From the NCBI RefSeq assembly GCF_001422445.1, contig NZ_LMNA01000012.1:372001-436000 (forward strand): a stretch of 64,000 bases of DNA, in the 5' to 3' direction. The DNA is from Pseudorhodoferax sp. Leaf274. GTDB taxonomy: Bacteria > Pseudomonadota > Gammaproteobacteria > Burkholderiales > Burkholderiaceae_C. The notes beneath the pieces were generated by a model. That model was not told the origin of the DNA and did no database searches. It saw only the letters and a list, made by a program, of their open reading frames with translations. Below are positions 45,601 to 53,457 of this stretch, piece by piece. Every line of letters starts with the position of its first letter. The first letter of the stretch is position 1. Position numbers and translations under genes: made by a program.

Positions 45601-45924
45601 GGCCTGGGGCGCGAAGCCAGCAGCTTCTTTGAGCATCTGGTGCAGGTGGCCTATGGTGCGGAGCCGGTGCCTGCCACTGATCTGCCTGCGTTCAAGCGCT
45701 TGGTCGAGCAACTGGTGGAGCTTCTGCAGCAGACCATCGGCAGCATCGACTTCTGGCAGAACGCCGACAAGCAGAAGCGCCTGCGGGGCGAGATCAAGCA
45801 GGCGATCAGCCGCACTGGGCCACAAGCGGCGGTGGCGCAGCGGGAGCGGCTGGCGGTGGAGGTGATGAAGCTGGCGCGGAACCGGCACGACGGCTTGTTG
45901 CAGGCAGGGCGCCATGAACGCTGA
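42664..45924 (+). CDS. hsdR: Type I restriction-modification system, restriction/translocase subunit
   Basis: A 1086-residue HsdR. The N-terminal PD-(D/E)xK nuclease has Asp150 and Glu164-Cys-Lys166 (VVVECKKG). The SF2 motor has motif I HTQGSGKS (ends residue 325), DEAH (439-442) and TGTP, followed by a second RecA lobe (LIVCDMLLTGFDAP, ARTNRVKRGK). The C-terminal helical region docks to the methylase. It translocates DNA and cuts remote from unmodified sites. It starts at a GTG overlapping the previous stop (GTGA) and ends overlapping the metallopeptidase gene by 11 bp. Confidence 0.95.
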   Translation: MSEYTEVEQPFLAQLAAQGWTVIDQGPQLPQAADASLRTSFRPWWLPGVFREAVRALNTLPDGMPWLADRQLDELESALFRQPQRTLLEANLVVHELLIKTQVDVNEATGEVDPVVRLIDFQHPERNRFHAVNQFRIDTPGCVRGFIVPDIVLFVNGIPLVVVECKKGSATCANPMQEAFVQLQRYMRRRPETEAAGLKEGEPRLFRSNLLLVRSSGAEADYGSISSEAEHFYAWKTLYPADDVGAEALSPQQRLVAGMLVPANLLQIARTCTVFMDTDAGTRVKVVCRYQQFRAAGKIVQRLRSGQTAAERSGVVWHTQGSGKSLTMVFVARMLRASTDLNDHKIVLVNDRQDLEEQLGETATLIGGRVNVIGSTQALRQHLASDSSDINMVMVHKFQEREQALSPMVAEALGTYLAMPAGKTFGVVNRSERIVLMIDEAHRTQGSDLGENLFEAFPNAVRLAFTGTPLLTERHGERKTVKRFGEYIDTYKLMDAVHDGATLQILYEGRTADSALNEKHAFDQKFEDLFRDRSEEELAAIRKKYGATGDILEAEARINAIARDLVAHYVDNILPNGFKAQVVCHSKLACVRYRNGIRAAIAERLALEQARPAPDAALVRKLGLLQAVVVVSSDGTNEAAYITHARREAARLNAVQNFCKGFDLDDPDQANTGIAFLIVCDMLLTGFDAPIEQVMYIDKRLREHTLLQAIARTNRVKRGKRRGYVVDYIGLANHLAEALSLYTASDELEELREGLKNIGTELPVLEERHQRLLQHFEAKGVAGIQAFVSGALLSQAQEAAVVHAAVKSLVDERYRADFEVYLKKFLMSLDIVLPHVSAQPFRVPAKRFGYILQVAKERYKDDSLDLGDAGEKVKALINEHLVSLGINPKLPPVELLAQDFLQRLQQHAGDNDEARASEMEHAIRKHCTVHHDEDPAFYQRLSEKVDALIERHQGAWDALVDQLDALRSEAVAGRQDGVHGLGREASSFFEHLVQVAYGAEPVPATDLPAFKRLVEQLVELLQQTIGSIDFWQNADKQKRLRGEIKQAISRTGPQAAVAQRERLAVEVMKLARNRHDGLLQAGRHER

Positions 45925-46639
45925 TGCTGCCGCCAACCTGCGTCGGGTCCACGACATCGAGTACCTGCTGCTGCCGGGAACGGTGCGGCGAACCACGGAC
46001 ATCGTGATCGAGCGCGATGGCGCCGTCACCGTGCGCCCGCCTGCGCGCATGACGCCGGAGCAGGTCGACCACACGGTGTTGAGCCGGCGCCTGTGGATTT
46101 ACCGCAACCTGGCGGAGTGGCGCGACCTGAACGCCACGCGCGTGGTGCGCGAGTGGGTCAACGGCGAGAGCTTTCTCTACCTGGGCAGTGCTTATCGCCT
46201 GCTGCTGGTGGCCGAGCAGAACGTGCCGCTGAAGCTCAAGGATGGGCGCTTTTGCCTGCTGCGCGGCCTGGTGGAGAAGGGCGGCACGGCGGCGGCGCAA
46301 GAGGCTTTCAGAGACTTCTATTGCAAGGCAGGGCAGGCGCGTATCGCGCAGCGCGTGTCGTATTTCGCACCGCGGGTGGGTGTGGCGCCTGGGCCGCTGA
46401 AGGTGCGCGAGCTAGGCTACCGCTGGGCGGCCAGCCTGCCCGGTGGTGGGCTGCTGTTCCACTGGAAATGCCTCATGGCTCCACTGAGGATCATCGACTA
46501 CATCGTGGCGCACGAGCTGTGCCACCTGCGCCACCGTGACCACGGCGAGGCATTCTGGAACGAGGTGGACAAGGTGCTGCCGGACTACCGGCAGCGCAAG
46601 GAATGGCTGCGCGCGCGCGGGGCGGAGATGGACCTGTGA
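45914..46639 (+). CDS. YgjP-like metallopeptidase family protein
   Basis: A 241-residue protein of the YgjP/DUF45 (SprT-like zincin) group. The zinc-binding motif HELCH is at 200-204 with His210 downstream (RDHGEAFW), and the fold's YRNLAEWRDLN, YLGSAYRL and MAPLRIIDYIVAHELCHL blocks are present. It overlaps the end of hsdR by 11 bp and is clearly part of that operon. Members commonly accompany type I RM genes; whether this one processes the enzyme or acts otherwise is unknown. Confidence 0.9.
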   Translation: MNADAAANLRRVHDIEYLLLPGTVRRTTDIVIERDGAVTVRPPARMTPEQVDHTVLSRRLWIYRNLAEWRDLNATRVVREWVNGESFLYLGSAYRLLLVAEQNVPLKLKDGRFCLLRGLVEKGGTAAAQEAFRDFYCKAGQARIAQRVSYFAPRVGVAPGPLKVRELGYRWAASLPGGGLLFHWKCLMAPLRIIDYIVAHELCHLRHRDHGEAFWNEVDKVLPDYRQRKEWLRARGAEMDL

Positions 46640-46705
46640 GTGGCCACCGTCCGAAACACCACCCTCGACAGGGCCGCTAACACCGGCTGCCGGAACGTGT
46701 AGGCA

Positions 46706-46954
46706 TCAGAGTCCGGTCAGCAGATCGTCCAGCTTCTCAGGCGTCAGCCCGGCTTGCTGCGCTCGGCCCGCTGTCCTGTCCATGGTGCGGGCCAAACGAT
46801 CGGCGTAAAAGGCGCGCACGGCCTCGTAGTCCTCGGGCGACACCATGACGCCGACGAGGCCGTCATGCCCCATCACGCGCACAGGCCCCTTCTGCGCCAT
46901 GTCGATGAAAGCGTCGAACTGGGTCTGGGCCTGGTTGGCCGTCATGGTTTGCAC
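46706..46954 (-). CDS. Phd/YefM-type antitoxin, no toxin adjacent
   Basis: An 82-residue protein starting MQTMTANQAQTQFDAFIDMAQ, the DNA-binding N-terminus of the Phd/YefM family, followed by VRVMGHDGLVGVMVSPEDYEAV and a helical tail that normally wraps the toxin. An ATG nine nt inside is an alternative start. Neither flank has space for a RelE/Doc-type toxin: 66 bp separate it from the metallopeptidase stop and 67 bp from the kinase stop. Confidence 0.8.
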   Translation of the reverse strand: MQTMTANQAQTQFDAFIDMAQKGPVRVMGHDGLVGVMVSPEDYEAVRAFYADRLARTMDRTAGRAQQAGLTPEKLDDLLTGL

Positions 46955-47021
46955 GGCTGACTCCGTTGGGTCGTCGGCTGGACATTCTCGTCAAGTCACT
47001 CGATTTGGCCGATGAAGTGGT

Positions 47022-48758
47022 TCATGGCCCCAGCGCGCGCAGGCCTGCGAGCACCACCGTCGCCAGGCCGAGCGCCACGGTGCAGACCTTCCAGAACAGC
47101 ACCGGGTCGCGTTCGGCCAGCGGCAGGGCGCGCGTGCGCAGCAGCGCGGCCCCGGGCCGGTGCAGGTCGTGCACGAACTCCGACACGGCCTCCTGCCGCC
47201 GCGCGGGATCGGGCTGCAGCGCCTTGTGCAGCACCGCGTCCAGCCAGGCCGGCAGTTCGGGGCGGTGGTGGCGCAGCGGCACGTAGCGCAGCCGCTTCAG
47301 GTCCGTGCCCTGGCGCAGCTGCGTGACCTGCAGGCCATACGGCAGCTGTCCGCAGAGCATCTGGTAGGTCAGCACGGCCAGCGCGAACAAGTCGGCGGCG
47401 GCGGTGGCCGTGCCGCCCACGAAGTACTCGGGCGCGGTGTATTGCAGCGAACCCACGATGCGCGTGGCCTGCAGCGCGGGCACGGCCTCGGCCAGGCCGG
47501 CCACGTGGGCGGCGGCGAAGTCGATGATCTTCACGGTGCCGCTGCGGTCGATCATCACGTTCTCGGGCCGCAGGTCCTGGTGCAGCATCTCCTTGCCGTG
47601 CAGGGCCTGCAGGCCTTTGGCGAGTTGCGCGACGAGGCCGCGCACGCTGTCCAGGTCGGGGCGAGGGTGGTCGGTCATCCACTGCGCAAGCGTCTGGCCC
47701 TCGACGTATTCCATGGCCACATACAGGTGCTCGCGCGCCTGCTCGCCTGCCCAGGCCTGCAGCACGTGGGGGCTGCGCACGCGGCGTGCCACCCATTCCT
47801 CGAGCAGGAAGCGGTCCAGCGCCTCGGCGTCCTCGCGCAGCTCGACGGACGGCACCTTGATCACGAGCTGGTGGCCGGCCTGCGCGTCGAGCGCCAGGAA
47901 CACCTGGCTGCGCGCACTCGCGTAGAGCTCGCGCACCAGCGTGTAGCCCTCGAAGACCATGCGCGGCGCCAGCGGCGGTGGCAGGCGCAACTGCGCGCGC
48001 TGCGCCTGCCAGGGCTGGGCGTCGAGCGGGGGCAGTGCGTCGATGCGCAGCAGCTGCACGGTGGCATCGTCGTCGCTGCCGCGCTGGCGCGCCGTGTCGA
48101 CCAGGAACCGGGCCGCGGCGTCGAAGTCGTCGGGCCGGTGGGCCAGCGCCTGGTGCACGGCGGCGGCGTCCAGCCGCTCGTAGGCGCCGTCGCTGGCCAG
48201 CAGGTAGAGCGCGCCGGCCTCGGCCTCCAGGCACAGGTGGTCGATCTCCACATGCGGCGTGGCACCCAGCGCGCGGCCCAGGTAGGACTGGCCCGCGCCC
48301 ATGTGCACGCGGTGGTCCTCGGTCAGCTGCTCCAGCGCCTGCGCGTGCACGCGGTAGATGCGCGTGTCGCCCACGTGCAGCAGGTGCAGCTCGCGGCCCT
48401 TGAGCACGAGCGCGCTGAAGGTGCAGCAGTAGCCGCGGTCCTTGTCGAAGCGCGCGTCGCCGCGCTGGTTCTGCGCATGCAGCCAGGCGTTGGTGGCACC
48501 CAGCACGCGCTGCGCGGCACGGCGCACGGACCAGGCCTCCGAGCAGGCGTAGTAGTCGTCGAGGAAGCCGCGCACGGCCGCGGCACTCGCCACATGGCTC
48601 ACGGGGCTGGAGCCGATGCCGTCGGCCAGCGCGACGGCGATGCCCTTGAAGCGCAGTGCCGAGCCTGTGGGCACGATGGCACCGTGGAAGTCCTGGTTGG
48701 CCCCGCCGGCGCCGGCCTGCGAGTGCTGGCCCAGCGTGATGCGCAGGGTCTGCCCCAC
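47022..48758 (-). CDS. PP2C phosphatase / Ser-Thr kinase fusion in nitrite operon
   Basis: A 578-residue fusion. Residues ~1-240 are a PP2C-type phosphatase (Asp46 in ALADGIGSS, LLHVGDTRIYR, LLASDG at 187-191, SDDDATV at 228-234). Residues ~270-530 are a Hanks-type kinase with Lys301 (LVIKVPS), Asp395 (HQDLRPEN) and Asp413. The glycine-rich loop is absent (ELYASARSQVFLA) and DFG is DFA, so kinase activity is doubtful. A membrane helix ends the protein (LFWKVCTVALGLATVVLAGL). The start is GTG 48758, 8 bp after the nitrite-channel stop; codons upstream belong to other reading. It probably tunes nitrite uptake or reduction. Confidence 0.88.
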   Translation of the reverse strand: MGQTLRITLGQHSQAGAGGANQDFHGAIVPTGSALRFKGIAVALADGIGSSPVSHVASAAAVRGFLDDYYACSEAWSVRRAAQRVLGATNAWLHAQNQRGDARFDKDRGYCCTFSALVLKGRELHLLHVGDTRIYRVHAQALEQLTEDHRVHMGAGQSYLGRALGATPHVEIDHLCLEAEAGALYLLASDGAYERLDAAAVHQALAHRPDDFDAAARFLVDTARQRGSDDDATVQLLRIDALPPLDAQPWQAQRAQLRLPPPLAPRMVFEGYTLVRELYASARSQVFLALDAQAGHQLVIKVPSVELREDAEALDRFLLEEWVARRVRSPHVLQAWAGEQAREHLYVAMEYVEGQTLAQWMTDHPRPDLDSVRGLVAQLAKGLQALHGKEMLHQDLRPENVMIDRSGTVKIIDFAAAHVAGLAEAVPALQATRIVGSLQYTAPEYFVGGTATAAADLFALAVLTYQMLCGQLPYGLQVTQLRQGTDLKRLRYVPLRHHRPELPAWLDAVLHKALQPDPARRQEAVSEFVHDLHRPGAALLRTRALPLAERDPVLFWKVCTVALGLATVVLAGLRALGP

Positions 48759-48766
48759 GGCGCCGC

Positions 48767-49579
48767 TCAGGCGATCTTGCGCTTCGCGCCGGTCTTGTAG
48801 TGCGTGGAGTACAGCGTGAGGCCCACGAAGGTCAGGCCGCCCACCAGGTTGCCCAGCACGGTGGGGATCTCGTTCCAGATCAGGTAGTCCATGAACGTGA
48901 ACTTGCCGCCCAGCATCAGGCCGATGGGGAACAGAAACATGTTGACGATGCTGTGCTCGAAACCCATGTAGAAGAACACCATCACGGGCATCCACATGCC
49001 GATGGCCTTGCCCGACACGGAGGTGGACATGAAGGCCGCCACCACGCCCGTGGACACCATCCAGTTGCACAACACGCCGCGGATGAAGAGCGTCAGCATG
49101 CCGGCGGCGCCGTGCGCCGCATACCCCACCGTGCGGCCTTCGCCGATGTGGCCGATCTTCTCGCCGACGGCATTGGGCGCCTCGGAGAAACCGAAGGTGA
49201 AGATGATGGCCATGAACACGGCCACGGTGAAGGCGCCGGCGAAGTTGCCGCAGAACACCAGGCCCCAGTTGCGCAGCACGCCCTTCCAGGTGGCGCCGGG
49301 GCGCTTGTCCAGCACCGCCAGCGGGGCCAGCGTGAACACACCCGTCAGCAGGTCGAAGCCCATCAGGTACAGCAGGATGAAGCCGACCGGGAACAGCATG
49401 GCACCGACGAGCGCGTTGCCGGTGTTGACCGTGACCGTGACGGCGAAGGCCGCCGCCAGCGCCAGGATGGCGCCCGCCATGTACGAGCGGATCAGCGTGT
49501 CGCGCGTGGACATGAGGAGCTTGGATTCACCGGAATCGACCATCTTGGTCACGAATTCGGCAGGAGCGAGGTAAGCCAT
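48767..49579 (-). CDS. Formate/nitrite transporter family channel
   Basis: A 270-residue FNT channel with six predicted membrane helices and the family blocks GFDLLTGVF, WGLVFCGNFAGAF and LCNWMVSTGV. With nirBD upstream it most likely imports or exports nitrite. It starts 33 bp after nirD at ATG 49579. No Shine-Dalgarno is present; instead nine A residues precede the ATG, and the coding strand has CCTCC further upstream. Translation may depend on coupling to nirD or on the A-tract. Confidence 0.9.
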   Translation of the reverse strand: MAYLAPAEFVTKMVDSGESKLLMSTRDTLIRSYMAGAILALAAAFAVTVTVNTGNALVGAMLFPVGFILLYLMGFDLLTGVFTLAPLAVLDKRPGATWKGVLRNWGLVFCGNFAGAFTVAVFMAIIFTFGFSEAPNAVGEKIGHIGEGRTVGYAAHGAAGMLTLFIRGVLCNWMVSTGVVAAFMSTSVSGKAIGMWMPVMVFFYMGFEHSIVNMFLFPIGLMLGGKFTFMDYLIWNEIPTVLGNLVGGLTFVGLTLYSTHYKTGAKRKIA

Positions 49580-49612
49580 TTTTTTTTGGAGGTGAAGGAG
49601 GTAAAGGGTGTT

Positions 49613-49951
49613 TCAGTTCAGGGCGACGAGCACGCGGCCGTCTTCCACGCGCACGGCGTGCACGGCCACCGAGTGCTCGGGCGCCTCCAGGCATTCGCCC
49701 GTCGCCAGGTCGAAGTGGTTCTTGTAGAGCGGCGAGGCGACGACGGTGCGCTCGCCCAGGCTGCCGATCAGCCCGCGCGACAGCACGCTGGCGCCGGACT
49801 TGGGGTCGATGTTGTCGATGGCATGGAGGCGGTCATCGCCGAGGCGGAACACGGCGACATGGCGGTCCTCGACCAGCGCGCAGACGCCGGTGTGGGGCAC
49901 GATGTCTTCCAGCGTGCAGACGGTGGTCCAGGTGTGGGTCTTGGCAAGCAT
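49613..49951 (-). CDS. nirD: Assimilatory nitrite reductase small subunit
   Basis: A 112-residue NirD: a Rieske-like fold without the Cys/His iron ligands, as usual for this subunit (VCALVEDRHVAVFRLG, SPLYKNHFDLATGECLE). ATG 49951 is preceded by CAGGAGAG at good spacing and lies 13 bp after nirB. It pairs with NirB to reduce nitrite to ammonium with NAD(P)H. Confidence 0.93.
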   Translation of the reverse strand: MLAKTHTWTTVCTLEDIVPHTGVCALVEDRHVAVFRLGDDRLHAIDNIDPKSGASVLSRGLIGSLGERTVVASPLYKNHFDLATGECLEAPEHSVAVHAVRVEDGRVLVALN

Positions 49952-49964
49952 GGGGCTCTCCTGA

Positions 49965-52493
49965 TCAGGCGGCGGCGGTGTCGCGTTCTTCGGCCCGTTC
50001 ACCAGGGCGCGCGGGGCGGATCTGGCCGCGTTCCTTCACGAACACGATGCGCTGGTCGGGCTGCTCGCTGTTGACGAAGCTCTTGAAGCGCTGGCGCACG
50101 GCCGGGTCGTTCACGGCGCTCTTCCACTCGCACTGGTAGGTGTCCACCACGTGCTGCATCTGCGCCTCGAGTTCGGCGCCGATGCCGAGCGAGTCCTCGA
50201 TGAGCACCTGCTTGAGGTAGTCCAGCCCGCCCTCCAGGCCCTCGCGCCAGGTGCTGGTGCGCTGCAGCCGGTCGGCCGTGCGCACGTAGAACATCAGGAA
50301 GCGGTCGATCATGGCGAGCAAGGCTTCCTTGCTCAGGTCGCTGGCGATCAGCTCGGCGTGGCGCGGCTTCATGCCGCCGTTGCCGCAGACGTAGAGGTTC
50401 CAGCCCTTCTCGGTGGCGATGATGCCCACGTCCTTGCCCTGCGCCTCGGCGCATTCGCGCGTGCAGCCCGAGACGCCGAACTTGATCTTGTGCGGCGCGC
50501 GCAGGCCCTTGTAGCGGTTCTCCAGCAGCACCGCGAGGCCGACGGAATCGTCCACGCCGTAGCGGCACCAGGTGCTGCCGACGCAGCTCTTCACGGTGCG
50601 CAGCGACTTGCCGTACGCGTGGCCGCTCTCGAAGCCCGCGGCGATCAGCTCTTCCCAGATCAGCGGCAGCTGCTCCAGCCGCGCGCCGAACATGTCGACC
50701 CGCGCGCCGCCCGTGACCTTGGTGTACAGGCCGTACTTCTTGGCCACCTGGCCCACGGCGATCAGGCCGTCGGGCGTGACCTCGCCGCCCGGCATGCGCG
50801 GCACCACGGAATAGGTGCCGTCCTTCTGGATGTTGCCCAGGAAGTAGTCGTTGCTGTCCTGCAGCTTGGCCAGCTGCGGCTTGAGCACGAACTCGTTCCA
50901 GATCGAGGCCAGCACGCTGGCGGCCACGGGCTTGCACACGTCGCAGCCCAGGCCCTTGCCGTGCCTGGCCAGCAGCTCGTCGAAGGTCTTGATTTGGCCC
51001 ACGCGCACCAGGTGGTAGATCTCCTGGCGCGAGTAGGCGAAGTGCTCGCAGACATGGTTGTTCACGGCCATGCCGCGGCGCGCCATCTCGAACTTCATGA
51101 CCTGCGTGACCAGCGGCACGCAGCCGCCGCAGGTGGCGCCGGCCTTGGTGCAGGCTTTCAGGTCGCCGATGGTGCAGGCGCCTTCGCCCACCGCCGCACA
51201 GATCTGTCCCTTGCTGACGCTGTTGCACGAGCAGATCTGGGCGCTGTCGGGCAAGGCTTCGACGCCCAGGCCGGGCTTGGCCTTGCCGTCGCTGGACGGC
51301 AGGATCATGAACTCGGGATCGTCCGGCAGCGCCAGGCCGTTGAGTGCGGTCTGCAGCAGCGTGCCGTACTCGTCGGCATTGCCGACCAGCACCGCGCCCA
51401 GCAGCTTCTTGCCGTCTTCGCTGACCACGATCTTCTTGTAGATCTGCTTGCGCTCGTCCACGTACTGGTAGTTGCGGCAGCCGGGCGTCTTGCCCTGCGC
51501 GTCGCCGATGCTGGCCACGTCCACGCCCATCAGCTTGAGCTTGGTGCTCATGTCGGCGCCGGTGAAGGCGGCGTCGGCATCGCCGGCGATGTGGCGCGCT
51601 GCAGTGCGCGCCATGTCGTAGCCCGGCGCCACCAGGCCGAACACCTGCTCATTCCACGACGCGCATTCGCCGATGGCGTAGACGTCGTGGTCGCTGGTGC
51701 GGCAATGGTTGTCGATGACCACGCCGCCGCGCGGGCCGATGGCCAGCACACACTGGCGTGCCAGGTCGTCGCGCGGGCGGATGCCGGCGGAGAACACGAT
51801 CATGTCGGTCTCCAGGTGCGTGCCGTCGGCGAACACCATGCGGTGGCGCGCGGTGGCGCCGTCGACGATCTCGGTGGTGTTGCGGCCGGTGTGCACCTGC
51901 ACGCCCAGCGCCTCGATCTTGGTGCGCAGCGTGCGGCCGCCGCCTTCGTCCACCTGCACGGTCATCAACCGCGGGGCGAACTCCACCACATGCGTCTGCA
52001 GGCCCATGTCGCGCAGCGCCTTCGCGCACTCCAGGCCCAGCAGGCCGCCGCCGATGACGACGCCGCTCGTGGACTTGGTGCCGGATGCCTGCATGGCCTC
52101 CAGGTCCTCGATGGTGCGGTAGACGTGGCAGTGCGCGCGGTCGCGGCCCGGCACGCCGGGCACGAAGGGGTTGGAGCCGGTGGCCAGCACCAGCTTGTCG
52201 TAGCCGATGACCTCGCCGTCGGCGGTGGTCACGGTCTTGGCGCGGCGCTCCACCGCGGCGGCACGCGCGGCCAGGCGCAGCGTGAAGCCGCTCTTCTCGA
52301 AGAAGCCGGGCGCCACCAGCGAGAGTTCGTCGGCGGTCTTGCCGCTGAAGAACTCCGACAGGTGCACGCGGTCGTAGGCCGCGCGCGGCTCCTCGCAGAG
52401 CACGGTCACGTCCAGGTCGCTCAGGCCTGACTCGGCCAGGCTTTCGAGGAATTTGTGGCCCACCATTCCGTGGCCGACGACGACGATCTTCAT
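49965..52493 (-). CDS. nirB: Nitrite reductase large subunit
   Basis: An 842-residue siroheme enzyme reducing nitrite to ammonium in the cytoplasm. The N-terminal FAD/NAD(P)H oxidoreductase part begins MKIVVVGHGMVGHKF, with GGGLLGLECAKAL and YAIGECASW. A BFD-like [2Fe-2S] centre has Cys421, Cys423, Cys455 and Cys458. The siroheme/[4Fe-4S] cysteines are Cys637, Cys643, Cys677 and Cys681 (SGCTRECAEAQGKD). ATG 52493 follows CAGGAGCG, which excludes longer upstream starts. It heads a minus-strand operon with nirD, an FNT channel and a PP2C/kinase, behind a sigma-54 promoter. Confidence 0.95.
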   Translation of the reverse strand: MKIVVVGHGMVGHKFLESLAESGLSDLDVTVLCEEPRAAYDRVHLSEFFSGKTADELSLVAPGFFEKSGFTLRLAARAAAVERRAKTVTTADGEVIGYDKLVLATGSNPFVPGVPGRDRAHCHVYRTIEDLEAMQASGTKSTSGVVIGGGLLGLECAKALRDMGLQTHVVEFAPRLMTVQVDEGGGRTLRTKIEALGVQVHTGRNTTEIVDGATARHRMVFADGTHLETDMIVFSAGIRPRDDLARQCVLAIGPRGGVVIDNHCRTSDHDVYAIGECASWNEQVFGLVAPGYDMARTAARHIAGDADAAFTGADMSTKLKLMGVDVASIGDAQGKTPGCRNYQYVDERKQIYKKIVVSEDGKKLLGAVLVGNADEYGTLLQTALNGLALPDDPEFMILPSSDGKAKPGLGVEALPDSAQICSCNSVSKGQICAAVGEGACTIGDLKACTKAGATCGGCVPLVTQVMKFEMARRGMAVNNHVCEHFAYSRQEIYHLVRVGQIKTFDELLARHGKGLGCDVCKPVAASVLASIWNEFVLKPQLAKLQDSNDYFLGNIQKDGTYSVVPRMPGGEVTPDGLIAVGQVAKKYGLYTKVTGGARVDMFGARLEQLPLIWEELIAAGFESGHAYGKSLRTVKSCVGSTWCRYGVDDSVGLAVLLENRYKGLRAPHKIKFGVSGCTRECAEAQGKDVGIIATEKGWNLYVCGNGGMKPRHAELIASDLSKEALLAMIDRFLMFYVRTADRLQRTSTWREGLEGGLDYLKQVLIEDSLGIGAELEAQMQHVVDTYQCEWKSAVNDPAVRQRFKSFVNSEQPDQRIVFVKERGQIRPARPGERAEERDTAAA

Positions 52494-52641
52494 GTGGCTT
52501 GCGCTCCTGCTGGCTGCGGGCTGGCCGCGGCGCAGGAACTGCGCGCTTTGGCCGACCCTGGCGGGTGGCGCTTGCGCGCTCCGCCGGTTGGTTGGAACAC
52601 CGCCTGCGCACAGCCCGGTCGGGCCGCAAACAGACAGAGGT

Positions 52642-52659
52642 TCCGCCACCGTTGGCGGA
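52642..52659 (-). ncRNA. Hexaloop hairpin in nirB leader, ANTAR-target-like
   Basis: On the minus strand TCCGCCAACGGTGGCGGA: a 6-bp stem and loop AACGGT with A at loop position 1 and G at position 4, the feature recognised by ANTAR antiterminators such as NasR/NasT in nitrate-assimilation leaders. A second hexaloop partner, normally present, is not clear. Confidence 0.4.
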
Positions 52660-52722
52660 GAGTCGGGCGGATGTGAAACCGCCCCGTCACCCGGCTACGG
52701 CGCCGGAGGACAGGGCAGGTGT

Positions 52723-52738
52723 TGCAATAGGCGTGCCA
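52723..52738 (-). promoter_or_regulatory. Sigma-54 (-24/-12) promoter of the nirB operon
   Basis: TGGCACGCCTATTGCA on the minus strand matches the sigma-54 consensus TGGCACGNNNNTTGCW, with GG at 52736-52737 and GC at 52724-52725 separated by exactly 10 nt. Start of transcription would be near 52712. An NtrC-type activator is expected. Confidence 0.8.
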
Positions 52739-52863
52739 GTTGCGATCGCAATGGAATCAACGGCTTGCAGCCGATGGCGAGCGGTAGGCCATCGGTCGTG
52801 GTGCACGCCGAGCCCCAATGTGGGGCATTCCCAGGCCGGCGTGGGCCAGCCTGGGGCAATCCC

Positions 52864-53457
52864 TCACGGCGTGACAGGACTGATCTTGGCGCCTTGCAGT
52901 GCCACGCCGGCTTCCAGGCCGGCATTGGTCAACACGTAGCCGACCACGGGTTGGCGGATGGTGTTGCTGTCGACCTGCCCGTTGGCGCCCACGGTGGCCA
53001 GGGCCACGGTGGCGTCGGCACCCACGGTCCAGCCGCTGCTGGCGCGGAACTTCTCCAGCGCTTCACGGGTGCTGAACACATAGATCACTGCGCGGGACTG
53101 GGCGCCGGCCTGCCAGCCGACCGAGCCGGCCGTGGTGCTGTAGTAACCCACCGTGCGGCTGCCTTCGCGCAGCGCGCCGCGGCCGTATTCGGCGCCCAGG
53201 CCCAGGCTGGCGCTGATCACGGACGGGAACACGAGCGTGCCGGCCGAGCGGGCCACGAGCTCGCGCGAGCCCGGCACCGTGTTGTAGAGCTTGGACAGCG
53301 CCGCATCGACATCGGCGTCGATGGCTTGGCGCGCCGATGCGGGTGCGCTGGCCGTGCCAGGCTTGGTCGTCGTGCAGCCGACGAAGGCAAGGCTGCAGGC
53401 GGTCAGCAGGGCGGTGGCGGCGAGGGTGCGAAAGCGGTTGTTGTGCATGTTGTGCAT
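52864..53457 (-). CDS. SYLF (Ysc84) domain lipoprotein
   Basis: A 197-residue protein with a lipoprotein signal (lipobox FVGC, near residue 28) and a SYLF lipid-binding domain: KLYNTVPGSRELVARSAGTLVFP, LGLGAEYGRGALREG, and repeated glycine-rich strands to the end. AAGGAAG before ATG 53457 supports that start. Bacterial SYLF lipoproteins are envelope proteins of unclear role. It is divergent from the Liv-type binding-protein gene. Confidence 0.9.
   Translation of the reverse strand: MHNMHNNRFRTLAATALLTACSLAFVGCTTTKPGTASAPASARQAIDADVDAALSKLYNTVPGSRELVARSAGTLVFPSVISASLGLGAEYGRGALREGSRTVGYYSTTAGSVGWQAGAQSRAVIYVFSTREALEKFRASSGWTVGADATVALATVGANGQVDSNTIRQPVVGYVLTNAGLEAGVALQGAKISPVTP

Larger units (their letters stand above)
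52494..52863 (-). promoter_or_regulatory. nirB upstream region and long leader
   Basis: 370 bp without a gene. From the predicted start (~52712) to nirB there is a leader of about 220 nt. It holds several hairpins: one at 52642-52659 with a six-base loop, an 8-nt-loop hairpin at 52665-52684, and GCGCAG/CTGCGC at 52530-52544. The part above 52740 has a perfect 12-bp palindrome TTGCGATCGCAA (52740-52751) and two GC-rich hairpins (52812-52826, 52830-52855) that probably end the SYLF gene. Confidence 0.6.

Noticed and set aside
52740-52751. TTGCGATCGCAA as an FNR/Anr site before nirB
   Set aside because: The FNR consensus TTGAT-N4-ATCAA is not matched in the half-sites; it is a palindrome of unknown meaning.
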